DNA of 64,000 bases, taken from positions 62,001-126,000 of the forward strand of contig JAKJXP020000103.1 of NCBI GenBank assembly GCA_022225965.2. Reading direction: 5' to 3'. Made by a program: the position numbers and the translations under genes. Shown in pieces: positions 12,534 to 23,615 of this stretch (the first letter of the stretch is position 1; each line of letters starts with the position of its first letter). The DNA comes from Diatrype stigma. Its lineage: Eukaryota > Ascomycota > Sordariomycetes > Xylariales > Diatrypaceae. The notes beneath the pieces are model-generated. The model was not told the DNA's origin and did not search any database. It saw only the letters and a program-made list of their open reading frames with translations.

Positions 12534-12592
12534 CCTGCCACTTGCCGCTTGTCGCTTGTCGCTTGTCTACTGTCTACTGTCTACTGTCTACT
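12534..12592. repeat. Short tandem repeat, GCTTGTC/TCTACTG
   Basis: Several 7-base units (GCTTGTC, then CTACTGT) in tandem upstream of the SDR start. Simple-sequence expansion. Confidence 0.75.
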
Positions 12593-13513
12593 TTACGCGT
12601 TTATCTGAGCGGGATGCAATTAAACGGTCGTTCACTTATAACCCCGCAGAACTCCAAACCAACCTTGGAACTCACCAAGTACGAAAGTAGTTACAAGTAG
12701 TTAATTAGGTATCACTTGTATCGCCTGAAGGGAAGTCTGGATAAACAGGCTCAACTAGTAACAATCTTTCAACTCATAATCCCGTTATGATATGATGGGA
12801 TAATGAGATAATTGGATGGTTTGGTTTACGTACATCTGTACATCCTTGAAATCGAATGCTTGCATTGATACTACGAAAGTGATGATCAGGTCGCCTATCT
12901 AACTCCCTGCGCTTTGACATATTCAATACACATGCAGTCAACGCAGTATATACGTACTTCCTCAACTACGGGTAACGAGTTAATACTGCTAAAGGCTAAT
13001 CTTCATGGCTAGCACTAGCTGGTTGTCTATGGGCTCTTTACCTACGTGTAGTACTACGAGTGTATACGCCCCAGCATAGGTAGTTCAGGTAGATATAACC
13101 TGGGTGCATACCAGATGTCATCAAGATAGAGGCTGGATCAAAGCATTGCTTGTCTGGGTTTGAGCATGCAAGTGCTATGTTACAGCCTATGAGCGCTCGG
13201 TCATGCCCTGAGAAAATAACCTCACGCGAGTGCTTGATATTCGGAAGTAGCCTGTGGCTATGCCCTCACAACTGGCTAAACTTTGTATATAGGAGGCGTA
13301 GCAGTCAGTATCTTGCTTCCACTAGTTACCTAGCAGGCAAGCTCATCGATTCAGCTTTGTCTAGCCCTCTCAAAGTCAAACCGAACATTAAAGAACTATA
13401 ACCAAGGTTAAGTTCACATTGTGATGCCGCCAAAACAGCAGCTGAAGCCTCGATTTGATACGAACTTAGTTGACTCCGAAAGCTGAACTCAAAGCAAAAT
13501 TTCCATATGCCTG

Positions 13514-13521
13514 TATAAAAG
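13514..13521 (+). promoter_or_regulatory. Candidate TATA box
   Basis: TATAAAAG, 205 bases upstream of the start codon of the small secreted protein. The spacing implies a 5' UTR of about 170 bases if it is used. Confidence 0.4.
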
Positions 13522-13725
13522 GGCGAGAGAATGCTCGGGTAGAAAAAATACCATGGGCCAGCTCTCTTTATCCAGTACTTGTACGGTTAAAAACATTAAC
13601 ATACCACATATCCAACACTCACCTATTCACCCAAGGGACCAGCCTGCCCGTTGCCCATAAATCTTCATACACACATATTCGATACTCCTCTAGGTACCCA
13701 AAGAATACACATCGACTATCGCAAC

Positions 13726-14220
13726 ATGCGCCTCTCCTTGTCAAGCGCCGTCGGGGCCATCCTGGTGACCGTTTCGGCCGCAGTGCCTCTGGTGACTGTT
13801 TCGGGTCCGTCGTCGCAAAACATCACACAGGATGGCGTCAGACCACCAAATTCACATCACGTTCTACCAAATCCGAGGGTAAAGTGCAGCGGCACAACTC
13901 TCAATGCGACGGCGGTGAACTTGGCCAAGGAACGCGCCATCATATGGGGTCATACAGAAGGTGTCAGCAGACATCATACACAAGGATGGTATGAAGGCAA
14001 TGCAATGTTGTGGATCTGCAACTGCAAGCTTGCCCGGGAGGATCCTGTCAGACGAGTGGAACTTGAAGACGCTCTGAGCTGGATAGAAGAGATCTGCGGA
14101 ACAAACCGCAGTGGCTGGGTTTACTCTCCTAAATGGAAGAAAGGCTTTGGCCTCGACACATTCGATGGTTTCAAATACGCCTCAGATTTCCAAAGGTGCC
14201 CAGCGGCCGGGTGTCTTTAA
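13726..14220 (+). CDS. Small secreted six-cysteine protein (effector candidate)
   Basis: One exon, 164 residues. I chose the Met at MRLSLSS because it begins a clear signal peptide (hydrophobic core AVGAILVTVSAA); the upstream in-frame Met at 13651 would bury it. The mature chain has six cysteines (KC, ICNC, IC, RC, GC), an even number suited to disulfides, and three N-glycosylation sequons (NIT, NAT, NRS). It is Trp-rich (WICN, SWIEE, SGWVY) and ends CPAAGCL. No family is recognised. Small size, secretion signal, even cysteine count and a position beside a 3 kb gene-poor gap fit a secreted effector or antimicrobial-type protein, but this is inference only. Confidence 0.75.
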   Translation: MRLSLSSAVGAILVTVSAAVPLVTVSGPSSQNITQDGVRPPNSHHVLPNPRVKCSGTTLNATAVNLAKERAIIWGHTEGVSRHHTQGWYEGNAMLWICNCKLAREDPVRRVELEDALSWIEEICGTNRSGWVYSPKWKKGFGLDTFDGFKYASDFQRCPAAGCL

Positions 14221-17200
14221 CTGATTCGCACAGGTCATAATGCGTAAGCCACCCCTCATACAAAATACTCCAAAAATACCGAAGTACGATAATACTAACA
14301 TAAGAATGTCTAGATACAGGTAATGTATGGATGAAGCTAGCTACACATCACCCGGTCATCTTCTTGGTCCAGGATATGGTAGAAAATCCCCAGGCATCGC
14401 GGCAAGGGCTTGTATGGTATATTGTTGTGTCGAGATCAGGAGCAGGAACTGTTATATCAGCCCCTGAACTGCAGGTTTTCTCATATATAATGTATTGATA
14501 ACAATCCAAGTTCTGCTTCTCCATACTATGCCACATAATATCTATTTATACAGTGCCGGTCTACGACTACACTAGTAGCGTAGAAATAATTAAGGACAGT
14601 TGAATGTTTATTACACGTGATTTTTGGAAGCCAAAGCCTTGTCAAGCTGGTAAGAATGAGTGTAGAACTATGGCTTTTGAGTAGGTAGAGACTATATACT
14701 TGCGTTCGATGGGATATATCATGTGAGGTCATTATGGAAAGCGCAGAACAACCTAGAAAGGTTATGGCCATAGTCTCCAGTATGTAATATAACAAGACAG
14801 AGTCCATATCTTCAATGCATTCAACCCAATTCAATTTCTTTATCCATCATTCATAGCATTTGAAATCGACCTGGAAGGTCCATTCGGTTTACACCTGCTT
14901 TGCTACGCCAATAGCAACCATTGGTACTGTCACGGCAGGTGTCATATGTTTACTCTCAGAGTGACTTGCTTGGTTGCTTAGCCCGTCAATATAGGAAGAA
15001 CTCCCACGTCAGTTAGCCAGTTACCACCAAATTTATCCTCGAGAATAACCACCCAGTTAACCATATTTCGTTCTTAACTCATCAAAACAACAGCAGCAAT
15101 ACACATCGGATAGCCTCTGATGAGTATTGATTTCTATCAACAAACAAGTATTTGATCTCAGAGCGTATATAATCACTCAGATGTGACGGCTGCGTTTGGA
15201 GGTCCACACCTCCTCTTTTTCTACAACAGCAAATACCTCATAACAGACCCAACCCTACAGTGGCTATGTTCAAAGGCCCTACCAAAGGGCGTGTGTCGGA
15301 TCATTGATGATCAAGTACCATATCCCGATGAACCATAGAACCATGTCCCATCGTCGTGTGCTACATTCGCTGCAAAGCTATTGGCCAGTATATGCCCCCT
15401 GCTCCGACAGCCAATCTTTAAGGCCTCTGGTAACATAGTCAGCTGGGCAATCTCACAGCATCGACCTCGTACAGCAGCTTCCTTCGCTAGCTGAAGAAGG
15501 CGGGAGGACAAGGGCGACCTCGCACTGGCGCGCCAGCACGTTGCCAGGGCCTGCACAAGACAACCTAGAAGTGTGTGACCCAGCCCCAGGGATGGGGGGT
15601 CATTTATGTAGGTGTAAATAGCTGTGCTATCTCCCCAGAGAGGAAAAAACCTATACACTTTAATGAAGGGATTGCCCCAAAGGTCAACAACGCCCTCGAC
15701 AAGCCAACCTCAAGATCCGGATCGGGTCTACCATCACCAGACCCTATTTCCCAGCACAAACCCCCGCCAGTGCTTGCCCTGACGACCGGCATAGACTCGG
15801 TGCCCGCCGCTGCTTCTCACCTCACTGGAGAGCCGTTACCGGACAATACGGATGCCCCCGAAGACTTCACCATAAAGAGGTGGTACTGGACCACCGCAAA
15901 GTTAACAACAACAAGCCGCTTACGATATAAAGAGCGGCATATCTCTATGGGAGGGAAAATGCGGTAAGATACTATGAAGACTCTAAGTACCAAAGGGACG
16001 AGGAGGCCGGTGACCCCCAACGGCGGCCCTGCTGCCGCCCTCGCCATCCGCCCACTATTCCTGGAGAAAGACCCTTGCCCGGAAAGCCGCGCTTTCCTTC
16101 TTTAACGCCTCGCGACGTTCGCCCGGCGTGGTGCGCATGATGGTAGTTGTTCGCATAAACGGGCACGCCGACACCGAGGCTAGACTACGTGCGGCGGCGG
16201 CGGCCGTCACTGGGCTAACGTTCCGGCTACAAGCTCAAGAGCCGAGGTGGTTGATGGCGCTATTACCCTTGATCCGGGTTCATCAGGATCGGAGATGCAC
16301 AAAGGCCGCATTCTCCCTCAGAAACGCCACCCCTCGTCTGACACGGTCCAACAGCCACGTCACCCAGTTATTTTGCCCGCCCAAGGCCCCCGTTAGCATG
16401 TGCCAAATTTGACATATACATCTTGACGATGCCTCGGGGGGGGGGGGGAGTTTGTGGTAATATATGATATGCTTACTCGTGGGCCGTGGTACGTCCCTCC
16501 GGACTCGCCTTGTCAGGGACTTCTGGAACGCAGCGGCCCTACGCAACGCCATCATCGCATGCAAGAACGTATACCTTCGTACAACCTGCCTCATATACAG
16601 TTAGACACCTTCTTTCCTCCCTCCATTCTATGTAGCTACGTCCTGTATATGCCTAGCTAGTTATTTTCAGAGGAGGACTCCACCCATACTTTTCATGACA
16701 CCGAAAGACCATCTTCGACAAGCTGTATAATGGAACCCCTTATGGTCTAGTATCAATCCCGTGTGCTGCATCATGTATCCATGGCTGGTGACTGGTAAAT
16801 AGACACAAAGTCTATAGATCTCACATACTTGAGTTATATCTGTGGGTTTTTATGATGAAAAGTGGCGGGCGTAGATGATTTCCCCGGTGTCAGCGAAGCT
16901 CGGGACGTCTGAAATACCTAAGACAGAGAACTCATATTTGCCAGCGTAAAGTGCGCTAATCTTGCTGTTCAGAGTTGCTATACCTCGTGCTGGGTATATG
17001 AGCTGCAGGGCCAAGGACATGATAGCGCCATCACCTGCCTTAGTATCCGGGTTTATTGTTGCTTAGGGCTTTCGTTATCCTGGAAAAGAATATGCATGGA
17101 CGAGGTTGATCTATAACGAGGTTTGCTATGTCTGGCCTGGTCACTGTAAACTGGATAGGCTCAAGCTCGAAGTCCATACCACAAGAGGGAGATATCATCA

Positions 17201-17283
17201 CGAGCAAAATTTTGTATTTATTGAGGACAACTTCCCAATTGCATTAATGCATCTAGTCAGGCTATGACATATCTACCGTGCCA
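14221..17283. other. Gene-poor 3 kb region
   Basis: No supported gene. The longest frames, at 15311-15658 (-), 15575-15967 (+) and 16128-16412 (+), overlap each other or lack any motif, signal peptide or family resemblance. The stretch at about 15400-16600 is more GC-rich than its surroundings and may be a decayed gene or element. A run of 13 G lies at 16436-16448. Confidence 0.45.
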
Positions 17284-18010
17284 TCAAGTTGCAGCAGCTG
17301 GCTGATGAAGGTACTGGGATACGTAGGCCTTGCGGAACTCGTTGGAGTCCAGTTCGTTGCTCCGGTTCAGGGGCGTCCACTTGGGTTCATCCTTGAAAAG
17401 CCGCATTGCCTGGATATACTGTAGTCCCAATGAGCATGCGGCCAGTGATCATATCAGGCGCGTTGACTTACGTTCTTGTCATCGGTGGTAAATCTGTGGT
17501 AAATACCAGGAGGCAGGATAAGAAGGTCATCCTAGTATGGTATAAGCGCTGCGCTCTTCCCCCGACCAACAAACCGGACGGTCGCAACTCACCTTCTCGA
17601 GCGCAATCCGAACCCACTCGTCACCTTTGCTACGGACGTCGAAAAAACCCTGCCCGTCACGAATATACCGGATTTCCTCGTCCTCATGCAGATGTTCATG
17701 GAAGAACGACTTCACCTTCTCCTCATAGATGTCGCCCATCTTCTCAGGCGAGACGGTGATCTCATCGCGGTTTCTGTACCCCCGCTGCTGGGCTAGCTCG
17801 TTGACTCTGTCCAGATCGCTGATCTTGTAGTATAGGACACCCAGGTGCTCCAGCTCTGAGGCATCTAGATCCTTGCCCGAGTCATGGGGAAGGCGTTGAT
17901 CGCCCTGATACGGATGGTGAGAAAATTACTCGTTGACATAGCGTTATGAGAGTACTTAAGTAGGCTTTGAACAGACTTACCGGCGCATTGTCATACCAGT
18001 AGGCCCTCAT
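17284..18010 (-). CDS. ADI1: Acireductone dioxygenase of the methionine salvage pathway
   Basis: Four exons, all phase 0: 17981-18010, 17593-17904, 17472-17531 and 17284-17418, giving 178 residues, the usual size for this family. The first exon codes only ten residues ([10 protein letters not shown]). The cupin metal site is complete: HEHLHEDEE supplies His81, His83 and Glu87, and PPGIYHRF supplies His126. The enzyme oxidises the acireductone intermediate with O2. With Fe(II) it yields the 2-keto acid that is transaminated to methionine, and with Ni it gives an off-pathway product. It is expected in the cytosol and nucleus. No other salvage genes are adjacent. Confidence 0.95.
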
Positions 18011-19091
18011 GTTGTCTGTCTTAGTGCGCGCCTCTTGACGGAGTTTCTCTCAACGATGCGATACGAATTATCTAAAAAATTGGTCGGAATCTGGGAAGAC
18101 AGGCGACAATGACAAGCAGCTCGAAATGTTGTGTATGAGGATAAATAGGCTTCTTACGTAGGTAGTCACAGCACCGAATGGTAGCACATCTTCACACGGG
18201 ATTGCGAATTTGCCCCACCAAGGAGAATAGAACCAGGAGAAGGCCATGGATCCCTCCCACCTGCACCTGTGAATTAAGCCCGCCAATGTGACGTCGGCAG
18301 TTTGCTAAAGTCAGCCACCCAAACTTGATATTATTGGATGAGGTACCTGGGTATGCGCCAGCAAGTGGGGAAGATCTGAGGTCAGCACCGTTGACTGTTA
18401 ATACGATGTATGTACTTCCACTAGAAAGATACCTGTTAATTATCTTAGGTACCTATAGCATCCTATTATAGGGACCAATTGAATTGTTCATAAGTTCGAC
18501 GTGCAGTAGGTAGAGAGGCATATAGTAGGTATAATACAGGTACCGAGTAAATACTTAAACAAGCACTCATACCAATTATGTCTCTGGCATGGCTTTCAAA
18601 AAGCCATTCTCGTGCTTATTATCAAGGTTTCGAATATAAATGAAGACTACTGATTCGGCTTGGAGCCACACCTTGAACTTTGAATTATAGAAACGCGCCC
18701 CCACGTAGTGAGCGATGCTGAATATCGTCTACTGCGAAGCACAACTGTGTATGTACTGATCTATTTACCTTGGCTTCGAAAAATGTACGTCAAAGGACGT
18801 GACGAAGCAGCCTGAGTTCGTACCAGTAGGACAAGCTACACCATAGATAAGCCCTCGCCAGTTGAACCAGGAGTCAGGCTGCCGCACGTGAGAAAGAGGA
18901 TCCCGCTAGGCCCCAGAGCCCAGACCCCAAGCAACACCACCTATCGCCAAACGCCAAGTTCCCGTGGTTTACCGAATTTCATGAGGGGGTTCGTGATGCC
19001 GTGAATGAATATAAATACGAGGGTAAGCATATCTTTGCTATATTGTGCGAGAGCCTATCATCGGAGGTTGCTTCCGAATGAGCATCGCAGT
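18011..19091. other. Intergenic region
   Basis: Upstream flank of the acireductone dioxygenase gene and 3' flank of the derlin gene. Scattered TAGGTACCTA-type motifs at 18343-18550. No gene is supported. Confidence 0.5.
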
Positions 19092-20032
19092 TTACCTAAC
19101 TTCACCGGCGGGTGCGAGCTCAGGGCCCCCGGCCACGGCAAATTCATTGTTGACCGCATTTGCCGTCTCGTCCCTTTGCCTTCCCTCGAAGATCCGGCGC
19201 CACCACATGGGCGGATCCAACGGCCTCGAACCATTGTGCATAGGGGGGTAGACATCGGTGAAGAAGTACCATATGTGGCCGATAACCACGCCCATGATCT
19301 CATCCTTGGGAACAGTCCCGTGCATAACGAGGCTGAACCCCATCAGCACCCACGGGAGGTACGGTGCGGTGAATACGAGCAGGCCGAGAAAGCTCAGCCG
19401 GGTGTCGGGGTTGCGCCGCGACCAGATGTAGACCAATGTCGAGGACAATGGATGGCCGAGGAACGGCATGGACACGAGTGGGGAGATGAGAATAAGGAAG
19501 GCCATGGAATAGACTAGTAGCCACGAGAAGTGCGCCGGCGACCGACCGGAAGACTCCTCGAGTAGACGGGCGTAGCGCTGGAGGAAGTACACGTGGAAGA
19601 GGAGATCGAGCGAGAAGGGCCCGAAGTAGAGAAAGGTAGTCAATAACCGCCAATACTGTGTACGTTGCGTTCAGGTTAGTACTTGGTCATTCCATCAAAT
19701 CCGAAGGTTGTCTCCCGCGCCAACAATCGACAATCATGCGCTCGTTTCGCCATATGCAAGCAATCCCCTTGGAGGGGAATTTAAAACGGCAGTCGGAAAG
19801 GGCATAGGGGGGTTGAGCTTACTTCTCCCTTTTGAAAAACAGTGCGGACGCTATAGAAGAGCTGGAATGGCGTGACCATTTGGCATTGAACCAGCGCACT
19901 CGTCAAGACAGTCGCAGTAGTCCACCACCTTGTGCATATCGGCATCTCCCAGAACCAGGCTTCGAGCGGGAAACGACCACCATCACCAGCAGCGCCGCCG
20001 CCACCACCACCGGCGCCCATCATTTGTTCCAT
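19092..20032 (-). CDS. Derlin (Der1-like) ER membrane protein of ERAD
   Basis: Two exons, 19823-20032 and 19092-19655, join in phase 0 to give 257 residues. The N-terminus has a glycine run, then LEAWFWEMPICTRWWTTATV, the usual derlin start. The family WR motif is rebuilt across the junction (KGE/YWRLLTTFLYFGPFS). About six hydrophobic helices follow (LLFHVYFLQRY, LLVYSMAFLILISP, FLGLLVFTAPYLPWVLMGFS, IGHIWYFFTDVYP). Derlins are inactive rhomboid-fold proteins that help retrotranslocate misfolded proteins through the Hrd1 channel. The C-terminal tail is short and lacks a clear Cdc48-binding SHP box, closer to Der1 than Dfm1, so no symbol is assigned. Confidence 0.92.
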
Positions 20033-21338
20033 GGCCTGTCAAGTTCTATTCGCTCGCTCGTTCGTGATGCGCCTTGAGGTAGGTTGGCAGGAGATATATT
20101 GTATAGTTACAGTTATTGTTTGAACGACATGCACCTGAGTAGGGGCGAGCGATGTTGGATTCGTAAGGGGGTGATATGTTGAGTAGTCAGAGTAGTAGAT
20201 AGGAGAGTGATTTACATTGACGTTGGTTCGTTCATAGGTTATTGAGGTTAGGTGATCTGGCAATTCGGCAATGGTATGACTTATGAGGCTGTTATGTAAA
20301 GGTAGGTATGTATGTAGGTACGTATGGAAGTTCAGGTGGGACCTCAGCTAAGTATGTACTTCCATTTGTATGACGAGCCAGGACCTGTCAAGACGGACTG
20401 GATTTCACAAAGCAGCCCGAAGGTACAATAGTTAAGCAGGTACAGCCTCAGGATAACTGATTATGTAGATTTGTATGATAGGTGCGTATGTCTCAATCCA
20501 TTGCGGATCGTAGATATGTACGTATCCTCTAGCAAGTTCCTGGCAGCTTGGGTAATCTGGCCTTATCGGCGCGACAAAGTCACAAAGGTGCTGGAGGTGC
20601 CACCCAACACCACAGGTAATACTTGCATGTACTTACCGGGCCAAGCGGGCATTGAAACGCACACGACAGTAACGAGTCCAGCCACGTTTTCCCCGCTGCT
20701 ATATTCACACCCGATGTGCACAAATAACCTTAGTACTTGCTTAGATGTGGGGCTGTCAAAGTGGTGTGGCTAGTGGTGCGGCTAGTGGTGCGGACGGGTG
20801 GGCTGTGGCACGAGGTTCTCGCGCTATATTAGCCCCAACAGGGGGTTTAATTGAAATGGCTGGGCAAAACGCGAAAATGGCGGGCGGATGCCCCTCCGAG
20901 CGCGTCAAGTCTGCGACAAAGTTCATTGTCTGCAAGGAATAGCGCCTCGACCTTTACCAGCCACCAGATTTAAGCCAGGGGCGCATTCATTCTCTTAAGC
21001 AGGCGCTGCCCTTTCGTCGCGCAGTTCCATTCCGTCTTCGTCTTCGTCTATCCTCACTCGTTACTTCGTAATCAGGAATGCGATTCTAATCTCGCAAATC
21101 TTGCCGCGCTTCATTCCTCCTACTCAATCCCTTACCCGATCGATACTTTGCGCGCACCCTCACCAGCGGGCCCTCCAACACAAGAACCAACCTTTGTCCT
21201 CCTAATTCATATACTCTTAATCCTAATTTGTGCCTCGCTGGACTGAATGATACGCACTGCCCCATTATAACAGCAATTGTGGTGGTCATTGTCTGTCGAA
21301 TCGTTCTTTGAATCGCGCTTTGTCTATATACCGAAGCA
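20033..21338. other. Divergent intergenic region between derlin and CENP-A
   Basis: 1.3 kb between two divergent start codons. GTAGGTA/GTATGTA repeats occur near 20300-20350, and GGCTAGTGGTGC units at about 20765-20800. No further gene is supported. Confidence 0.5.
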
Positions 21339-21893
21339 ATGCGGAGAGGCGTTGGCGCTAGAGGGCGAGGAGGCGGCGGCGGCGGAGGTGCCGGTAGAGG
21401 TGGCCGCCCGCGAACCTCAGGAGTTCAACGTAAGTTTTGGACCCGGGCAGCTTTGTACAACTTACAGACGACTAACCTGAATCACAGCCGGTGATCCCGT
21501 CCCCGTCGGCCGGAGGAGACGCTACCGCCCGGGCACCCTCGCCCTAAGAGAAATCAGAAAATTGCAGAATAACACAGATCTTCTGCTAAGGAAACTACCC
21601 TTTTCAAGAGTTGTATGTTTCCCCGCTGACTGGGACTTTCCATCTAATTTCCGACAAGACTAATGAGACATACATAGGTCCGCGATATAGCCGTGACTAT
21701 GCGCCCAAGAGACGAAGCTTTCCGGTGGCAATCGCAAGCCATCCTAGCACTCCAAGAAGCTGCCGAAGCGTTCCTGATCCACCTATTCGAGGACACCAAC
21801 CTCTGCGCCATCCATGCCAAGCGAGTAACGATCATGCAAAAAGACATACAACTTGCGAGGCGGATACGTGGTGTATGGGGTGGCATTGGCTAA
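21339..21893 (+). CDS. CSE4: Centromeric histone H3 variant (CENP-A)
   Basis: Three exons, 21339-21429, 21488-21612 and 21678-21893, join in phase to give 143 residues. The short N-terminal tail is Arg/Gly-rich with a (G)7 run and does not match the H3 tail. The histone fold begins [24 protein letters not shown] marks are clear: loop 1 is about three residues longer than in H3 (after VRDIA comes [13 protein letters not shown]), Trp replaces Phe in FRWQSQ, the CENP-A form [17 protein letters not shown] is present, and the C-terminus is GVWGGIG rather than GERA. The protein replaces H3 in centromeric nucleosomes and specifies kinetochore position. It is split by introns and so is missed by single-frame scans. 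Confidence 0.95.
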
Positions 21894-22874
21894 CGAAGCC
21901 CTACTTTCATTGCAAACCAACAACAATGGGAGGCATGGACGAGGCATAGGAGTTTAGGATGTGAGCTACACGGTGGAAAAGAGTCAGCTGGCGTTTTGGT
22001 GTCTTCGAGCAGGGTCTGGAAGGAAGACCCCAGGGCTTGTGGTCCTCATGATACCTCAGTGATTTTTTCATCCTGTGCGGTTTTTGAGAGTTCAAATAGT
22101 TGCTATACTGCATCTGTATAAAGGTTATACCCAAGGGGCTTTCTAGGGAATGCATCAATTTTTTTTTTTTCAGAAACAAAGGCAACAAATTCGTATACCA
22201 TGTAGATGACTCGTGATACATGTATGCCCGTGTGTGTGTGCGCGCGCTTGCATGTATGGTTCTTCAGAGGGCTGTTAGTGATGCCACGGGATATAGCTAC
22301 CGATGTAAACCCTTAGCTACCTAGGTAGGTATATACGTACGTACAATACTTGCCTCCCGGATGATCACAACATCCCCAATTCCAAACCCGAGTCGATCGT
22401 ATTGCCACTATAACATCAGTATTGCTATCTTCTGACAAGCTCAAGTACCTATCGATTGCCTCACCATCTTTGGTGCCGAATTGGGAGTAACAAGCATCAG
22501 ACCGCGACCCTCCATGTTTTCCACGTGTTGTTGGTGGTGGATCTTCAGGGGCTTGATCAAAGGCGCTGAGCTTACAGCATGTTAGCGTCTAAGCTACGCC
22601 ACTTGTACAATACTGATTGCCTACCTACGTACATGATATGTGACGTCAGTAACGAAGAGCTTCGACGAATTGGCCAGTAAGCTTTAACTACGTAGACTGT
22701 GTAGACTACCAACGTATTTCACTGCCTATAATTTACCTGAACGAGACGATTTACTTCAGCAACTTCTCGCAACAAATATTCGCTCGCTCTCTCTACGTAC
22801 ATCCATCGATCTCAACCACAGCAGGGCCTACCAGAGAGCGGAAGCCATCCTAGCCATCACATCCATCCTCCACT
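21894..22874. other. Intergenic region between CENP-A and FUN14 genes
   Basis: 3' flank of CENP-A and promoter of the FUN14 gene. It contains a T9 run at 22160, a GTGTGCGCGC tract near 22230 and an ACCTAGGTAGGTA palindrome near 22316. No gene is supported. Confidence 0.5.
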
Positions 22875-23520
22875 ATGTCAGCCAGGTTACTGACGACGAG
22901 GTCGATTACGCGCCACCGCGCGCTCCATCACGCCCTAGGCGCCACTGTAGGCTTATCTTTCAGCTCGGCCGTCCTGCTCAACCAGCAGCCCAAGGTGCGG
23001 TTCGATTCGCGGACAACCCCGCGGCCGGTAGCACCGGCGGTCGGCAGAAAGGAGGGACTAGATCCGGACCTCATGAAGCAGCTATCCGGGGGCACTATAA
23101 CCGGTTCGTCGCCTAAACCCATGTTTTTCTGCTCGCCTCCTCGCCTAGGTACCTACCTAGAATTGGGGCTGCGCGTAGGTATCTGATGCTGATATCGCTG
23201 TCTACCTACATAGGCTTCCTGAGCGGCGTAGTGATCAGCCTCTTCTCGCGAACCCTGGTGCTACTGTTAGGAGCTGCCATGGTTGTAGTGCAGGTGAGTA
23301 TTACCTATACCACAAAGCTCACTATTTCCGAGTCCTTGCCGCCAAAGCTTACAAACACACCTGTCAGGTTGCGTCAAGATACGGTATCAATCTCGTCGAA
23401 CAACTGAGAGTCAAGCAACGACTAGGGAACTCGAGGGTGTTGGCAGCTTTGCAAAAAGACCCGGCTTTCAAGCTCTCGTTTGGAATATTTTTCGCCATGT
23501 CGGCATTTATGAAATTCTAG
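22875..23520 (+). CDS. FUN14 family mitochondrial outer-membrane protein
   Basis: Three exons, 22875-23103, 23214-23293 and 23368-23520, join in phase to give 153 residues. The N-terminus is basic and Ser/Thr-rich (MSARLLTTRSITRHRALHH) and looks mitochondrial. The FUN14 domain follows: GTITGFLSGVVISLFSRTL, a hydrophobic VLLLGAAMVVVQ, VASRYGINLVEQLRVKQR, and a C-terminal helix ending AMSAFMKF. The family includes the mammalian mitophagy receptor FUNDC1; fungal members are poorly characterised and the LC3-binding motif of FUNDC1 is not evident. The first intron contains TAGGTACCTA palindromes. The stop codon lies 95 bases from the stop of the convergent aminopeptidase gene. Confidence 0.85.
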
Positions 23521-23615
23521 TGATAATGCGGCTATTAGATATGCACAAGACCATGTACTTCCAAGACAGCCAAATTTCTATAGGAGCCTCTTCCGCCATC
23601 TTTTCACAAGCGGGA

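Larger units (their letters stand above)
12375..13725. other. Divergent intergenic region
   Basis: Shared upstream region of the SDR gene (-) and the small secreted protein gene (+). It contains a tandem repeat of CTTGTCG/TCTACTG units at 12534-12592 and a TATA box at 13514. No other gene is supported. Confidence 0.5.

Noticed and set aside
15311..16594. Frames on both strands in the gene-poor gap
   Set aside because: They overlap one another and lack signal peptides, motifs or plausible splice structure.
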